A stretch of DNA of 64,000 nt from Polynucleobacter necessarius (GTDB taxonomy: Bacteria; Pseudomonadota; Gammaproteobacteria; Burkholderiales; Burkholderiaceae), in contig NZ_LT615227.1 in the NCBI RefSeq assembly GCF_900096755.1, positions 1,034,489 through 1,098,488 on the forward strand. The letters are read 5' to 3'. A program made the translations under genes and the position numbers. Within the stretch, counting starts at the first letter, position 1. Each line of letters begins with the position of its first letter. Below the pieces are notes generated by a model. The model was not told the DNA's origin, made no database searches, and saw only the letters and a list, made by a program, of their open reading frames with translations. Of the stretch, positions 10,278 to 18,699 are shown in pieces.

Positions 10278-12186
10278 GAGCAATTCGCTTTTTGAAACCC
10301 TTCAGCAGGATGTTAAACGGCTACCCGGATTGCCGGGGGTATATCGCTTCTTTGATGAGGCGGGGCATATTCTGTATGTAGGCAAAGCACGTAACCTCAA
10401 AAAACGGGCGTCTAGTTATTTTCAGCGCACCCAGTTGTCACCACGTATTGAATTGATGGTGGGCAAAATTGCCCGCTATGAAACAACAGTAACACGGACC
10501 GAGACTGAAGCGCTTATTCTGGAGAACAATCTCATTAAAGAGTTGGCACCGCCATTCAATATTCTCTTTAGAGACGATAAGTCATATCCGTATGTCATGC
10601 TTACTGGGCACCAGTTTCCTCGATTGGCTTCATATCGAGGCAAGGTTGATAAGCGTAACCATTATTTTGGCCCATTCCCTAATAGCTGGGCTGTACGTAA
10701 TAGCGTGCAAATTCTGCAGAAGGTTTTCCGCCTGCGCACCTGTGAGGACTCGGTATTTAAGAATCGCAGTCGCCCTTGTCTCTTGCATCAAATTCATCGC
10801 TGCAGTGCCCCATGCGTAGGTCGTCTCCGCGTAGAGCAGTATGGGCAAGATGTAGCTCAGGCCACCCGTTTTTTAGAAGGTGATCACAGCCGCGTTTTAT
10901 CTGAGCTTGAAAAAGAAATGCATGCCCATAGCGAAGCCATGGAATTTGAAATGGCCACAGTACTACGCGATCGCATTGCTGATCTTTCGAGCGTCTTGCA
11001 GCAACAGGCAATGGATACAGTTGCTGAGGGTGAAGGCGATGTCGATATTATTGCGGTCGCTCAGATGGAGGGAATGGTTTGCGTGAACCTGGCCATGGTG
11101 CGTGGCGGCCGTCACTTGGGTGATAGGGCCTACTTCCTCAAAGGATTGCGCACAACTTCTGGTGAGTTGCCATCCCCAGCAGAAATATTAGAGGCTTTTA
11201 TTGCTCAGCACTACTTAGAGGAAAACGCTGAAGACGCTACGACTAATTTAATACCGCCGGTATTGGTTTTGAATCACGCTTTGCAATCCGCCAGTGATGA
11301 TGTGACTAAGTTAAGCGAGTCGCCACCTGAAGATTTGCATGAATTGCTCAATGCGCAGGCCGGCAGAAAAATAACCTTCCTTCATCAGCCGCAAGGTCAA
11401 AGGCGTCACTGGCTAGCTATGGCTGAAGGCAACGCCAAGATTGCTTTGACAAAGCGCCTGGTGGAGACTGCTGGGCAATTGGCTAGAGCGCGTGCGTTAG
11501 CTGATATTTTGGGTCTTGAGTTGGAAAGTCTTGAGCAGTTGCGAATCGAATGTTTTGACATCAGTCATACGTCGGGAGTAGCAACTCAAGCCTCTTGTGT
11601 TGTGTATGCCAAGAATGCAATGCAATCGAGCGAGTATCGTCGTTTCAATATCAATGACATCACTCCAGGTGATGATTACGCAGCTATGCGCCAGGTACTG
11701 CAAAGGCGTTATGCAAACTTTCAGGAACTGCCTGTAGAAAAAATACCGCAAGTGATTTTGATTGATGGCGGTAAAGGTCAGGTCGAAATGGCAAGGCAGG
11801 TGCTATCTGAATTTGGTATGGATATTGGTCTCATTGTGGGCGTTGCAAAAGGAGAGGGCCGCAAGGTTGGCCTAGAGACTTTAATCTTTGCAGATGGCCG
11901 CAAGGCGCTTGAACTTGGTATTGATAGTGCGGCACTATTGCTGGTTGCGCAGATTCGTGATGAGGCGCATCGCTTTGCCATTACAGGCATGCGTGCAAAG
12001 CGCGCTAAGGTAAGAGTAGTTTCAAGGTTAGAAGAGATTGAAGGCATTGGCGCCAAGCGCCGGCAGAAATTATTGGCGCGGTTTGGAGGTTTAAAAGGGG
12101 TTGCTAACGCCAGTATTGAGGAGATTGCCAGTGTGGAAGGGGTATCCCTTACCCTCGCAGAGCAGATTTATCGTCAATTGCATTAG
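10276..12186 (+). CDS. uvrC: UvrABC excinuclease subunit C
   Basis: Makes the dual incisions in nucleotide excision repair. It has 636 residues: GIY-YIG nuclease domain (GVYRFF...[13 protein letters not shown], about 20-95), UVR motif for UvrB contact (about 205-240), RNase H-like second nuclease domain (CFDISHTSG, about 415 onward), and a helix-hairpin-helix tail ([17 protein letters not shown]). The ATG overlaps the earP start codon. No obvious Shine-Dalgarno site precedes it. pgsA follows after 34 nt. Confidence 0.96.
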   Translation: MSNSLFETLQQDVKRLPGLPGVYRFFDEAGHILYVGKARNLKKRASSYFQRTQLSPRIELMVGKIARYETTVTRTETEALILENNLIKELAPPFNILFRDDKSYPYVMLTGHQFPRLASYRGKVDKRNHYFGPFPNSWAVRNSVQILQKVFRLRTCEDSVFKNRSRPCLLHQIHRCSAPCVGRLRVEQYGQDVAQATRFLEGDHSRVLSELEKEMHAHSEAMEFEMATVLRDRIADLSSVLQQQAMDTVAEGEGDVDIIAVAQMEGMVCVNLAMVRGGRHLGDRAYFLKGLRTTSGELPSPAEILEAFIAQHYLEENAEDATTNLIPPVLVLNHALQSASDDVTKLSESPPEDLHELLNAQAGRKITFLHQPQGQRRHWLAMAEGNAKIALTKRLVETAGQLARARALADILGLELESLEQLRIECFDISHTSGVATQASCVVYAKNAMQSSEYRRFNINDITPGDDYAAMRQVLQRRYANFQELPVEKIPQVILIDGGKGQVEMARQVLSEFGMDIGLIVGVAKGEGRKVGLETLIFADGRKALELGIDSAALLLVAQIRDEAHRFAITGMRAKRAKVRVVSRLEEIEGIGAKRRQKLLARFGGLKGVANASIEEIASVEGVSLTLAEQIYRQLH

Positions 12187-12220
12187 TCAGCAAGCAAGGT
12201 ATTTGGTTTATGCTTAGCAA

Positions 12221-12796
12221 ATGCCATTTAATCTACCAATCGCCTTAACCTGGTTACGTGTAGCAGCGATTCCGTTGCTGGTAGTAGTTTTTTATCTCCC
12301 TGGCCAATGGCTCACTCCATTTGAGAAAAATTTCATCGCAGCGTTGATTGTTACGCTTGCTGCAGTAACGGACTGGTTAGATGGATTTTTGGCGCGCCGC
12401 TTAAAACAAGAGTCTGCATTTGGACAATTCTTAGATCCAGTGGCAGATAAATTAATTGTTGCTGCAGCTTTATTGGTATTACTGAATATGGACCGCGTTC
12501 AGGTCTGGGTAGCGCTGATTATCATTGGTCGCGAAATCACCATTTCTGCTTTGCGTGAATGGATGGCTTTGTTAGGGGCCGGCAAAAGCGTGGCAGTGCA
12601 TATGGTTGGCAAGCTCAAGACTACGGCTCAACTCATCGCCATTCCATTTTTATTGTTGAATGACACCTTATTTGGCTGGTTAGATTGCGCGAGAATTGGA
12701 ACCTGGTTAATTTGGATTGCCTCCTTTTTAACGCTTTGGTCGATGTTTTATTACCTCAAGAAAGCATTGCCGCAACTTGTCGGTAAAGTGGATTAA
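12221..12796 (+). CDS. pgsA: CDP-diacylglycerol--glycerol-3-phosphate 3-phosphatidyltransferase
   Basis: Integral membrane enzyme that makes phosphatidylglycerol phosphate, the committed step to acidic phospholipids. It has 191 residues with several hydrophobic helices. The complete CDP-alcohol phosphotransferase signature is present: DG, AR, then G and two Asp in DGFLARR...GQFLDPVADK. It is downstream of uvrC, as in many proteobacteria. Confidence 0.95.
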   Translation: MPFNLPIALTWLRVAAIPLLVVVFYLPGQWLTPFEKNFIAALIVTLAAVTDWLDGFLARRLKQESAFGQFLDPVADKLIVAAALLVLLNMDRVQVWVALIIIGREITISALREWMALLGAGKSVAVHMVGKLKTTAQLIAIPFLLLNDTLFGWLDCARIGTWLIWIASFLTLWSMFYYLKKALPQLVGKVD

Positions 12797-12913
12797 ACAC
12801 CCTAAAACCTAAGCTGGGCGCGGTTAAACGCCTTTTAGCAATGCCGTGGTTTGATGCTTTCGAGAGGAAATAATGCTTTCTTCCAGATTGTTTGTTAAAC
12901 TACTGCCCTGTTA

Positions 12914-12990
12914 TGCGGGAATAGCTCAGCTGGTAGAGCAATACCTTGCCAAGGTATAGGTCGGGAGTTCGAACCTCCTTTCCCGCTCCA
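12914..12990 (+). tRNA. tRNA-Gly (GCC anticodon)
   Basis: The cloverleaf folds by hand: acceptor GCGGGAA/TTCCCGC, D-stem GCTC/GAGC, anticodon stem ATACC/GGTAT with loop TTGCCAA (anticodon GCC), T-loop TTCGAAC, discriminator T and encoded CCA. It is close in sequence to E. coli tRNA-Gly(GCC). It is the first of a tRNA pair after pgsA. Confidence 0.97.
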
Positions 12991-12996
12991 AGTTCG

Positions 12997-13026
12997 ATGG
13001 GAAGCCCTCAAAAGCTTCCCATTTTT
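12997..13026 (+). terminator. Terminator-like hairpin between the two tRNA genes
   Basis: ATGGGAAGC (12997-13005) pairs perfectly with GCTTCCCAT (13014-13022) around an 8-nt loop and is followed by a T-run. It lies only 13 nt before the 5' end of tRNA-Cys, so it would make the second tRNA depend on read-through or serve as a processing signal. Confidence 0.7.
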
Positions 13027-13039
13027 GATTTAAGTATCT

Positions 13040-13113
13040 GGCGCGTTGGCCGAGTGGTTAGGCAGGAGCCTGCAAAGCTTCGTACGGGGGTTCGATTCCC
13101 TCACGCGCCTCCA
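13040..13113 (+). tRNA. tRNA-Cys (GCA anticodon)
   Basis: It is 74 nt with acceptor GGCGCGT/ACGCGCC, anticodon stem GGAGC/GCTTC and loop CTGCAAA (anticodon GCA), T-loop TTCGATT, discriminator T and encoded CCA. Length and acceptor match bacterial tRNA-Cys. It follows tRNA-Gly by about 50 nt. Confidence 0.97.
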
Positions 13114-13123
13114 GTAATTTGCC

Positions 13124-13151
13124 TTGACGAAATGGGCGCATCACCTAAAAT
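13124..13151 (+). promoter_or_regulatory. Sigma-70 promoter of the lipoprotein gene, nested in repeats
   Basis: The -35 box is TTGACG (13124-13129), the spacer is 16 nt and the -10 box is TAAAAT (13146-13151). The -35 region is one arm of a 10-bp inverted repeat: TTGACGAAAT at 13124-13133 and ATTTCGTCAA at 13173-13182. A 9-bp direct repeat TCACCTAAA occurs at 13141 and 13183. Transcription would start near 13158, about 40 nt before the gene. Confidence 0.65.
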
Positions 13152-13198
13152 GCTTTTAAATAAGCTAAGTAAATTTCGTCAATCACCTAAAGCAAAAA

Positions 13199-13660
13199 AT
13201 GATTAATACCAATTCCCTTAAAGTCAGTGCATTAGCATTGTTCTTATCTGTCTTGCTGGGCGCTTGCGCTAGTTCGGGTGATTCTCCTTCCGACTCTCCG
13301 CAAGAAGTTCAGGAAGTTCAATCGCAGTTATTGGGCGATATGTTGTTGCCACAAGGTGCGCGCTTAAACGGAACGGATTCAATCATTATTGGTCGTGGCA
13401 ATGAATGGGTTGGCAGAGCAATTGTGAATGCATTGCAAGGCTCTACAGATGTTTATGCGTTCTTCCAATCTGAATATCCTAAGAATGGTTGGACAACAGT
13501 GACTGCTGTGAAAGCAAAAACAAGTATCCTGGTTTTCACAAAGGGCGATAGAACTGCAACGATTGAAATAGTCGATGGTTCATTTGGCGGCCCCAAGTCA
13601 GTCACTGTGATTACATCGTCACCTAAAAATGCAAACGTACTAGCGCCTGCTCGTAAATAA
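13199..13660 (+). CDS. Predicted lipoprotein of unknown function
   Basis: It has 153 residues. The N terminus is a lipoprotein signal peptide with lipobox LLGAC (Cys at about residue 23), so the mature protein should be membrane-anchored, followed by a Ser/Pro/Gln-rich linker. The rest is an alpha/beta domain with DVYAFFQSEYPKNGW, typical of small envelope proteins in which a segment compares a residue pattern to DUF4810-like families; I do not recognise it firmly. There is no clear Shine-Dalgarno site. A terminator follows. Confidence 0.8.
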   Translation: MINTNSLKVSALALFLSVLLGACASSGDSPSDSPQEVQEVQSQLLGDMLLPQGARLNGTDSIIIGRGNEWVGRAIVNALQGSTDVYAFFQSEYPKNGWTTVTAVKAKTSILVFTKGDRTATIEIVDGSFGGPKSVTVITSSPKNANVLAPARK

Positions 13661-13685
13661 TGTAGTTGCTGCAGCAGGAAACAAA

Positions 13686-13710
13686 AAAAGCCTCTTCACG
13701 GAGGTCTTTT
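13686..13710. terminator. Rho-independent terminator between the lipoprotein gene and lexA
   Basis: AAAAGCCTC pairs with GAGGTCTTTT (one bulged T) around a short loop, followed by TTTT. The A-tract on the 5' side suggests it may also stop lexA transcription arriving from the other strand. Confidence 0.75.
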
Positions 13711-13729
13711 GCTTTCGGGGGGGTATGGC

Positions 13730-14410
13730 TTACAGCCCTTCAGCCCTTATCAAGCCGACGGCTTGACCTTCAATGGCAAAGTTCGGTTGACGGCTATCTA
13801 CCAAGATGTTTTTGAAGTCAGGGTTTTCTGCTTGCAACTCAATGACCATGACTTCATCGTCGAGGCGCGCAACCACGATATCGCCATTGCGCACTTCAGT
13901 TGTTTTTCTAACAGCTAAATAATCACCATCCAAGATTCCAGCATCGCGCATGCTCATACCTTTTACTTTTAGTAAGTAATCCGCGCCTTTGCTAAATAAG
14001 CTTGGATCAATCGGAACTTGTTTTTCAATATGCTCAACAGCCATGATGGGTGAGCCAGCAGCAACTCGTCCAATTAATGGCAGTGTGAGTTGTTGTAGCG
14101 CGCCAGATGGTAAAGACATCTGACGATATTTATTGCTGTGATGAGTTTGATTAAATCGTTGTGGAATGCGAATGCCGCGTGACGTACCTGGCGTTAATTC
14201 GATATAACCCTTTTTTGCTAGTGCGCGAAGATGTTCTTCAGCAGCATTGGCAGAGGCAAATCCCAGTTGCGTGGCAATCTCCGCACGAGTCGGTGGTAAA
14301 CCGCTCTCATCGATGGCCTTAGTGATCAACTCCAAAATCTCATTCTGACGTGGAGTGAGCTTGGGGAGGGCAGTCAGCTCCTCCGGAAAATTAACTGTAT
14401 TTATGTCCAT
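13730..14410 (-). CDS. lexA: LexA SOS repressor, apparently missing the catalytic lysine
   Basis: Transcriptional repressor of DNA-damage genes. It has 226 residues: a winged helix N-terminal domain (LTPRQNEIL ... LPPTRAEIA) and an S24-type protease domain. The self-cleavage bond Ala118-Gly119 (GRVAAGSP) and the nucleophile Ser153 (GMSMRDAG) are present. Counting 37 residues on from the Ser, the spacing in E. coli LexA (Ser119/Lys156), gives Ile190. The text reads [16 protein letters not shown], whereas the family has EVxVKR plus about eight residues before xELxxEN. About 9-10 codons with the lysine thus seem deleted in frame. The repressor would bind DNA but not self-cleave. The ATG is the only plausible start. 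Confidence 0.95.
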   Translation of the reverse strand: MDINTVNFPEELTALPKLTPRQNEILELITKAIDESGLPPTRAEIATQLGFASANAAEEHLRALAKKGYIELTPGTSRGIRIPQRFNQTHHSNKYRQMSLPSGALQQLTLPLIGRVAAGSPIMAVEHIEKQVPIDPSLFSKGADYLLKVKGMSMRDAGILDGDYLAVRKTTEVRNGDIVVARLDDEVMVIELQAENPDFKNILVDSRQPNFAIEGQAVGLIRAEGL

Positions 14411-14428
14411 ACTGGGATTGTATACAGC
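14411..14428 (-). promoter_or_regulatory. SOS box (LexA operator) at the lexA start
   Basis: On the - strand the site reads CTGT-N8-CCAG, one mismatch from the CTGT-N8-ACAG palindrome of gammaproteobacterial-type LexA boxes, which betaproteobacteria share. It overlaps the -10 element of the lexA promoter and ends next to the ATG, so bound LexA would block RNA polymerase: autoregulation. Confidence 0.8.
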
Positions 14429-14445
14429 AGTTTTTGATAATTCAA
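14417..14445 (-). promoter_or_regulatory. lexA promoter giving a leaderless transcript
   Basis: On the - strand, -35 TTGAAT (14445-14440), a 17-nt spacer and -10 TACAAT (14422-14417) are followed by six bases and then the ATG. The expected start of transcription therefore falls on the A of the start codon. There is no room for a Shine-Dalgarno site. Confidence 0.7.
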
Positions 14446-14471
14446 GCTATTTAAGGGGGGGATAATGGGGT

Positions 14472-15545
14472 ATGAGCTCACAAGAACACACCTCTGAAAA
14501 TTCACCTCACATCCTGGTCTTAGGTATGGGGGCACAATTGCTGGTTTGGCTTCTAGCCCGGAAGATAAGCCTTTGGAGTATTTGGCGGGACAAGTTGAGG
14601 TGGGTTCTTTGCTGTCCCATATTCACTCTGCAGTGCCTGAGGGTATTCAGCTGGTTTCCAGGCAATTGGCGAACATCAATAGCTGCAACCTAACGGAGGC
14701 ATTGCTCACCCAGCTGGGAGAGGCCGTCAGAGAAGCGCTTGCTAATACCTTGGTTCAGGCGTAGTGCTCACTCACGGAACCGACACAATTGAGGAGACTG
14801 GTGTCTTCTTGCAGTTGACCTGTGGCAAATATGCTGAAAATTTAGGCAAAAGAGTAATCTTGACTGGCGCCATGTTGCCGGCCAATGCGCCTAAGGCTGA
14901 TGGACCCTCCAATTTGTTGGATGCTATTCGCTGGGCCTCAACCCCAATTGATAACTGCCCTGGTGGCATCTATGCGGTCATGGACGGTCGAGGCATGGCC
15001 ATGGATTTATCAAAACGACACGGCAGTGCGCTCAATGCGCCTATTCAAAGCTCGCCTAGCAGTTCAGTGGGTTTGATTAATCCTTCTTGGTTATCCGGGG
15101 TCAAGGCGGTTCAAGCCCTCTGGACGGAGGATTGGCCCATCCCAAAGGAGGGTGAATGGCCCTGGGTGGAGAGATTTTGACTAGCCATGCGGGCGCGCGA
15201 CCAGAGACCATTACGCATTGGCTGAACTCCAAAGTAAAGGGTTTGGTTCTGGCAGGAACGGGTATGGGCAGTCTGCATGATGCTTGGCGTGATTCCTTGA
15301 TTGCGGCTGTAAAACATGGGATTGCACTGGTTAGAACCAGCAGAACCGGGGCAGGGGAGACGCAAGCCCATTTGCCAGAAAAAGACATTTCTGGCTGCCT
15401 GGCCTCGGGCAGCCTTTCTGCTCCAAGAGCTCGGATTGCACTGCAATTAGCCTTGAATGCTGAAAAACAGGCTCAAAGCGCTGGTAAATCTCTGACTTGG
15501 CAGGATTTTTTTGCTAGAATAGCGGTCTTGCCTGTAATCAGGTGA
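14472..15545 (+). pseudogene. ansA: L-asparaginase, broken by three frameshifts
   Basis: Conceptual repair gives a full asparaginase (about 355 residues) that would hydrolyse asparagine to aspartate. The pieces lie in three frames: residues up to HILVLGMG from 14472, then ASSPEDKPLEYLAGQ to ALANTLVQA ending at 14764, then [11 protein letters not shown] (active-site loop) to 15180, and last [12 protein letters not shown] to 15545. Each switch equals loss of one base, near 14530 (in a G-run, within the GGTIAG motif), 14760 and 15168. All family motifs are otherwise recognisable, so decay is recent. It is divergent from lexA. Confidence 0.92.
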
Positions 15546-15603
15546 GAGCTGTAAAAGTGTTGTGAGCAGTACCTACAATTTGTTACTACCTTGTCACACT
15601 GGC

Positions 15604-15636
15604 GCTAACTTTAATAAACCATCGAAAGTTGTTAGC
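15604..15636 (+). promoter_or_regulatory. Bulged hairpin in the rpsF leader
   Basis: GCTAACTTT (15604-15612) pairs with AAAGTT and AGC, with a 3-nt bulge (15625-15636), 38 nt before the rpsF start. Ribosomal protein S6:S18 leaders are known to carry autoregulatory structures. This one is only positionally suggestive, because the known CCG-bulge signature is not evident. Confidence 0.3.
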
Positions 15637-15673
15637 AAGACGCCCAGGTGACTTTATCCTTAAGGAGTGTTTG

Positions 15674-16048
15674 ATGCGTCATTATGAAATCGTCTTTATC
15701 GTCCATCCGGACCAAAGCGAGCAAGTACCAGCGATGAGCGATCGTTACAAAGCTACATTAGCAGCTGCGGGCGGAAAAATTCATCGTATGGAAGACTGGG
15801 GTCGTCGTCAGATGGCTTACATGATCGACAAACTTGCTAAAGCCCACTACGTTTGCATGAACATTGAGTGCGACCAGAAAACTCTGGAAGAGCTTGAGCA
15901 TGCGTTCAAATTTAACGATGCTGTTTTGCGTCACCTCATCATCAAGACTAAGAAAGCTGAAACAGAGCCTTCCATCATGATGAAAGAAGTGCAACGTGAA
16001 GAAGCGCGCAAATCAGCTCAATCTGACGCTCCTGTAGCGGCAGCCTAA
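15674..16048 (+). CDS. rpsF: 30S ribosomal protein S6
   Basis: Small-subunit protein that pairs with S18 on the platform. I chose ATG 15674 ([18 protein letters not shown]), giving 124 residues, because S6 proteins begin here and a Shine-Dalgarno AAGGAG lies 9 nt before; a longer frame from 15629 adds a non-conserved extension. The C-terminal tail is charged. It is the first gene of the rpsF-priB-rpsR-rplI-dnaB cluster. Confidence 0.97.
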   Translation: MRHYEIVFIVHPDQSEQVPAMSDRYKATLAAAGGKIHRMEDWGRRQMAYMIDKLAKAHYVCMNIECDQKTLEELEHAFKFNDAVLRHLIIKTKKAETEPSIMMKEVQREEARKSAQSDAPVAAA

Positions 16049-16109
16049 GTTAGAAATTTGAAGAGGAATTCACACAGACTAGAAAACGTATCAGAGAAGC
16101 GGAGCGGCG

Positions 16110-16403
16110 TTGAATCATTTCACCCTAACTGCAATCTTGGTATCTAAAGACGCGATTCGATTTACACCAGCAGGAATACCGGTGATGCATTGCCAGCTAG
16201 AACATAGCGGTCAAGCAAACGAGGTAGGGGTGGCAAGGAAAATTCAGATGAACGTTGAAGCCATCACGATCGGTCCGATACAAAAGGATTTAGAGCGAAT
16301 GGATTTAGGAACTGAAGCAGTGTTTGAAGGATTTTTGGCACCCAAGACTCTACGTAATCAAAGACTTGTTTTCCATATTACCTATATTCAATTGAAAAAT
16401 TAA
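16110..16403 (+). CDS. priB: Primosomal replication protein N (PriB)
   Basis: Single-strand-binding OB-fold protein that stabilises PriA on forks during replication restart. It has 97 residues ([30 protein letters not shown]). The start is TTG at 16110, preceded by GGAG at a proper distance; no ATG fits the conserved N terminus. It sits between rpsF and rpsR, as in most beta- and gammaproteobacteria. Confidence 0.93.
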   Translation: MNHFTLTAILVSKDAIRFTPAGIPVMHCQLEHSGQANEVGVARKIQMNVEAITIGPIQKDLERMDLGTEAVFEGFLAPKTLRNQRLVFHITYIQLKN

Positions 16404-16416
16404 AGAGGAAATCATC

Positions 16417-16689
16417 ATGGCGTTTGGAAAGAAACCCGATTTCAAAAAGAAACCAGCTCAGAACCCATTGTTCAAGCGTAAGCGTTATTGCCGTTTCACT
16501 GTTGCTGGCGTAGAACAGATTGACTACAAAGATGTAGATACATTGAAGGACTTCATTGGCGAAAACGCTAAGATCACTCCTGCTCGTTTGACAGGCACAA
16601 AAGCTAAATATCAGCGTCAGTTAGACACTGCTATCAAACGTGCTCGTTACTTGGCTTTGTTGCCATTCTCCGATCAACACAAGAAATAA
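16417..16689 (+). CDS. rpsR: 30S ribosomal protein S18
   Basis: It has 90 residues, including the S18 core [20 protein letters not shown] and [16 protein letters not shown]. It has a basic N-terminal extension ([18 protein letters not shown]), as in other betaproteobacteria. The Shine-Dalgarno AGAGGAAA precedes the ATG. It binds S6 and 16S rRNA. Confidence 0.98.
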   Translation: MAFGKKPDFKKKPAQNPLFKRKRYCRFTVAGVEQIDYKDVDTLKDFIGENAKITPARLTGTKAKYQRQLDTAIKRARYLALLPFSDQHKK

Positions 16690-16702
16690 TTAGGAGCCCT
16701 CA

Positions 16703-17155
16703 ATGCAAATCATTCTTTTAGAAAAAGTAACAAACCTGGGCAACCTCGGCGACATCGTTCGCGTTAAAGACGGTTTCGCTCGTAACTTCTTAATCCCACA
16801 ACGTAAAGCTCGTCGTGCAACTGAAGCAGCTATCGCTAACTTTGCAGTTCGTCGTGCTGAGTTGGAGAAATTGGCTGCTGAGAAATTGGCTGCCGCTGAA
16901 GCAGTTGGCATCAAGCTCAAAGATTTGGTTCTCGAAATCGGTCAAAAAGCTGGTGTTGACGGTCGTTTGTTTGGTTCTGTAACCAACCATGACATCGCTG
17001 ATGCGTTGAAAGCTAAAGGCTTCACAATTGAGAAGTCTTCAGTTCGTTTGCCTACTGGCCCATTGAAAATGGTTGGTGATCACCCTGTAGCGGTTGCTGT
17101 TCATACCGACGTAGTTGCAGACATCACTATTCGCGTAGTTGGCGAGCAAGCTTAA
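16703..17155 (+). CDS. rplI: 50S ribosomal protein L9
   Basis: It has 150 residues. The N-terminal domain [17 protein letters not shown] and [16 protein letters not shown] is the L9 signature. A long connecting helix rich in Ala/Glu/Lys and a C-terminal rRNA-binding domain follow. It has a Shine-Dalgarno site TAGGAG and continues the cluster 13 nt after rpsR. Confidence 0.98.
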   Translation: MQIILLEKVTNLGNLGDIVRVKDGFARNFLIPQRKARRATEAAIANFAVRRAELEKLAAEKLAAAEAVGIKLKDLVLEIGQKAGVDGRLFGSVTNHDIADALKAKGFTIEKSSVRLPTGPLKMVGDHPVAVAVHTDVVADITIRVVGEQA

Positions 17156-17179
17156 GTTTTAGAACTGTAAATAAGCCAC

Positions 17180-18619
17180 ATGGCTGAATCCCGTTCACGT
17201 TCCGTTACGCTGAATCCCGGCATGATGGGTTCTGGGGATGCAGTCGTGCAGGCTTTAAAAGTTCCGCCGCATTCTGTAGAAGCCGAGCAATCTTTGCTCG
17301 GCGGTCTACTAATCGATAACTCCTCATGGGATAACCTTGGCGGAGTATTAAACGATAAAGATTTCTACCGTCCTGAACATGCTTTGATCTACAAGGTCAT
17401 CGCTCGTTTGGTTGGTGACAATCATCCTGCTGACGTCATCACTGTTTACGATGCCGTTAAATCTGAGCAGGGTGGTGATTTGGTCAGCATTGATTACCTC
17501 AACTCCTTAGCTCAAAACACCCCAAGCGCTGCAAACATTAAAGGCTACGCCGACATTGTTCGTGACCGTAGTATTTTGCGTCGCTTGATTGAGGTGTCTG
17601 ACAGTATTGTTAGTTCTGCGTTTGTGCCTGAGGGCCGAACAGTCAGAACGCTGTTGGATGAAGCTGAGTCACGTATTTTGCAAATCGGCGAAGAAGGTAG
17701 TCGTAAGGCAGACTATCTTGAGATTGAGCCTTTGCTTCGTTCTGTGGTTGCTCGTATTGATGAGCTATACAACCGTCAAGGCGGTAGCGACATTACAGGT
17801 ATCGCAACTGGATTTTTAGATTTAGATAAACAAACAAGCGGCCTACAAAAAGGCGACTTGGTGATCGTTGCAGGCCGCCCTTCCATGGGTAAAACGGCAT
17901 TTGCATTAAACATTGCGGAAAACGTTGCGTTGGCAGAAGGATTGCCGGTCGTAGTCTTCTCTATGGAGATGTCAGGCGAGCAATTGGCTGCCCGTTTATT
18001 GGGTTCAGTAGGGCGCGTAGACCAGGGTCGCATGCGTACTGGTAAGTTACAGGACGATGAATGGCCACGCGTTACTGATGCAATTGCCCGTTTGAGTAAT
18101 ACTCAAATTTTGATTGACGAGACTGGCTCTCTTTCCAGTCTTGAGTTGCGAGCACGAGCACGCCGTATTGCCAGAAACTTTGGCGGCACACTTGGGCTCG
18201 TAGTAATCGACTACTTGCAGTTGATGAGTGGCTCTGGTTCTGAGAACCGCGCAACGGAGATTTCTGAAATCTCACGCTCGCTCAAGTCACTTGCAAAAGA
18301 ATTACAGTGCCCAGTAGTTGCGCTCTCTCAGTTAAACCGTGGCCTTGAGCAACGTCCTAACAAACGCCCGATCATGTCTGACTTACGTGAATCTGGCGCT
18401 ATTGAGCAAGATGCCGACTTAATCATGTTTATCTATCGTGATGAGGTTTATCACCCAGATACCACTACTGATAAAGGCGTTGCAGAAATTATTATTGGCA
18501 AGCAACGTAACGGTCCAATCGGTACAGTTCGCTTAAGCTGGCAAGGTCCGTATACCAAGTTTGATAACTTAGCGATGGGATCCATCGGATACTCTTCTGG
18601 TGGCTATGAGCCGTTCTAA
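17180..18619 (+). CDS. dnaB: Replicative DNA helicase DnaB
   Basis: Hexameric 5'-3' helicase that unwinds DNA at the fork. It has 479 residues: N-terminal domain (VPPHSVEAEQSLLGGLL), linker, and RecA-like domain with Walker A GRPSMGKTAFALN (about 230-245), Walker B LGLVVIDYLQLM and SDLRESGAIEQDAD. There is no intein. It is the last gene of the cluster and is followed by a strong terminator. Confidence 0.98.
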   Translation: MAESRSRSVTLNPGMMGSGDAVVQALKVPPHSVEAEQSLLGGLLIDNSSWDNLGGVLNDKDFYRPEHALIYKVIARLVGDNHPADVITVYDAVKSEQGGDLVSIDYLNSLAQNTPSAANIKGYADIVRDRSILRRLIEVSDSIVSSAFVPEGRTVRTLLDEAESRILQIGEEGSRKADYLEIEPLLRSVVARIDELYNRQGGSDITGIATGFLDLDKQTSGLQKGDLVIVAGRPSMGKTAFALNIAENVALAEGLPVVVFSMEMSGEQLAARLLGSVGRVDQGRMRTGKLQDDEWPRVTDAIARLSNTQILIDETGSLSSLELRARARRIARNFGGTLGLVVIDYLQLMSGSGSENRATEISEISRSLKSLAKELQCPVVALSQLNRGLEQRPNKRPIMSDLRESGAIEQDADLIMFIYRDEVYHPDTTTDKGVAEIIIGKQRNGPIGTVRLSWQGPYTKFDNLAMGSIGYSSGGYEPF

Positions 18620-18642
18620 AAGATCAGAGAAAACAGCTAAAC

Positions 18643-18669
18643 AAAAAGCCTCGCAATGCGAGGCTTTTT
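18643..18669. terminator. Bidirectional terminator between dnaB and the small secreted gene
   Basis: GCCTCGC pairs with GCGAGGC around AAT, flanked by AAAAA and TTTTT. It serves dnaB on the + strand and the convergent small gene on the - strand. Confidence 0.9.
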
Positions 18670-18699
18670 AATGCTGTAAATAAATTTAATCTATTAAGT

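Noticed and set aside
12872..12950. Small frame starting after GAGGAAATA before tRNA-Gly
   Set aside because: Good ribosome-like site, but the frame runs into the tRNA and ends there; chance more likely.
12946..13206. An 86-residue frame across the two tRNA genes
   Set aside because: Overlaps two certain tRNAs and is not protein-like.
14546..14764. Separate 72-residue gene
   Set aside because: It is the second segment of the frameshifted asparaginase gene.
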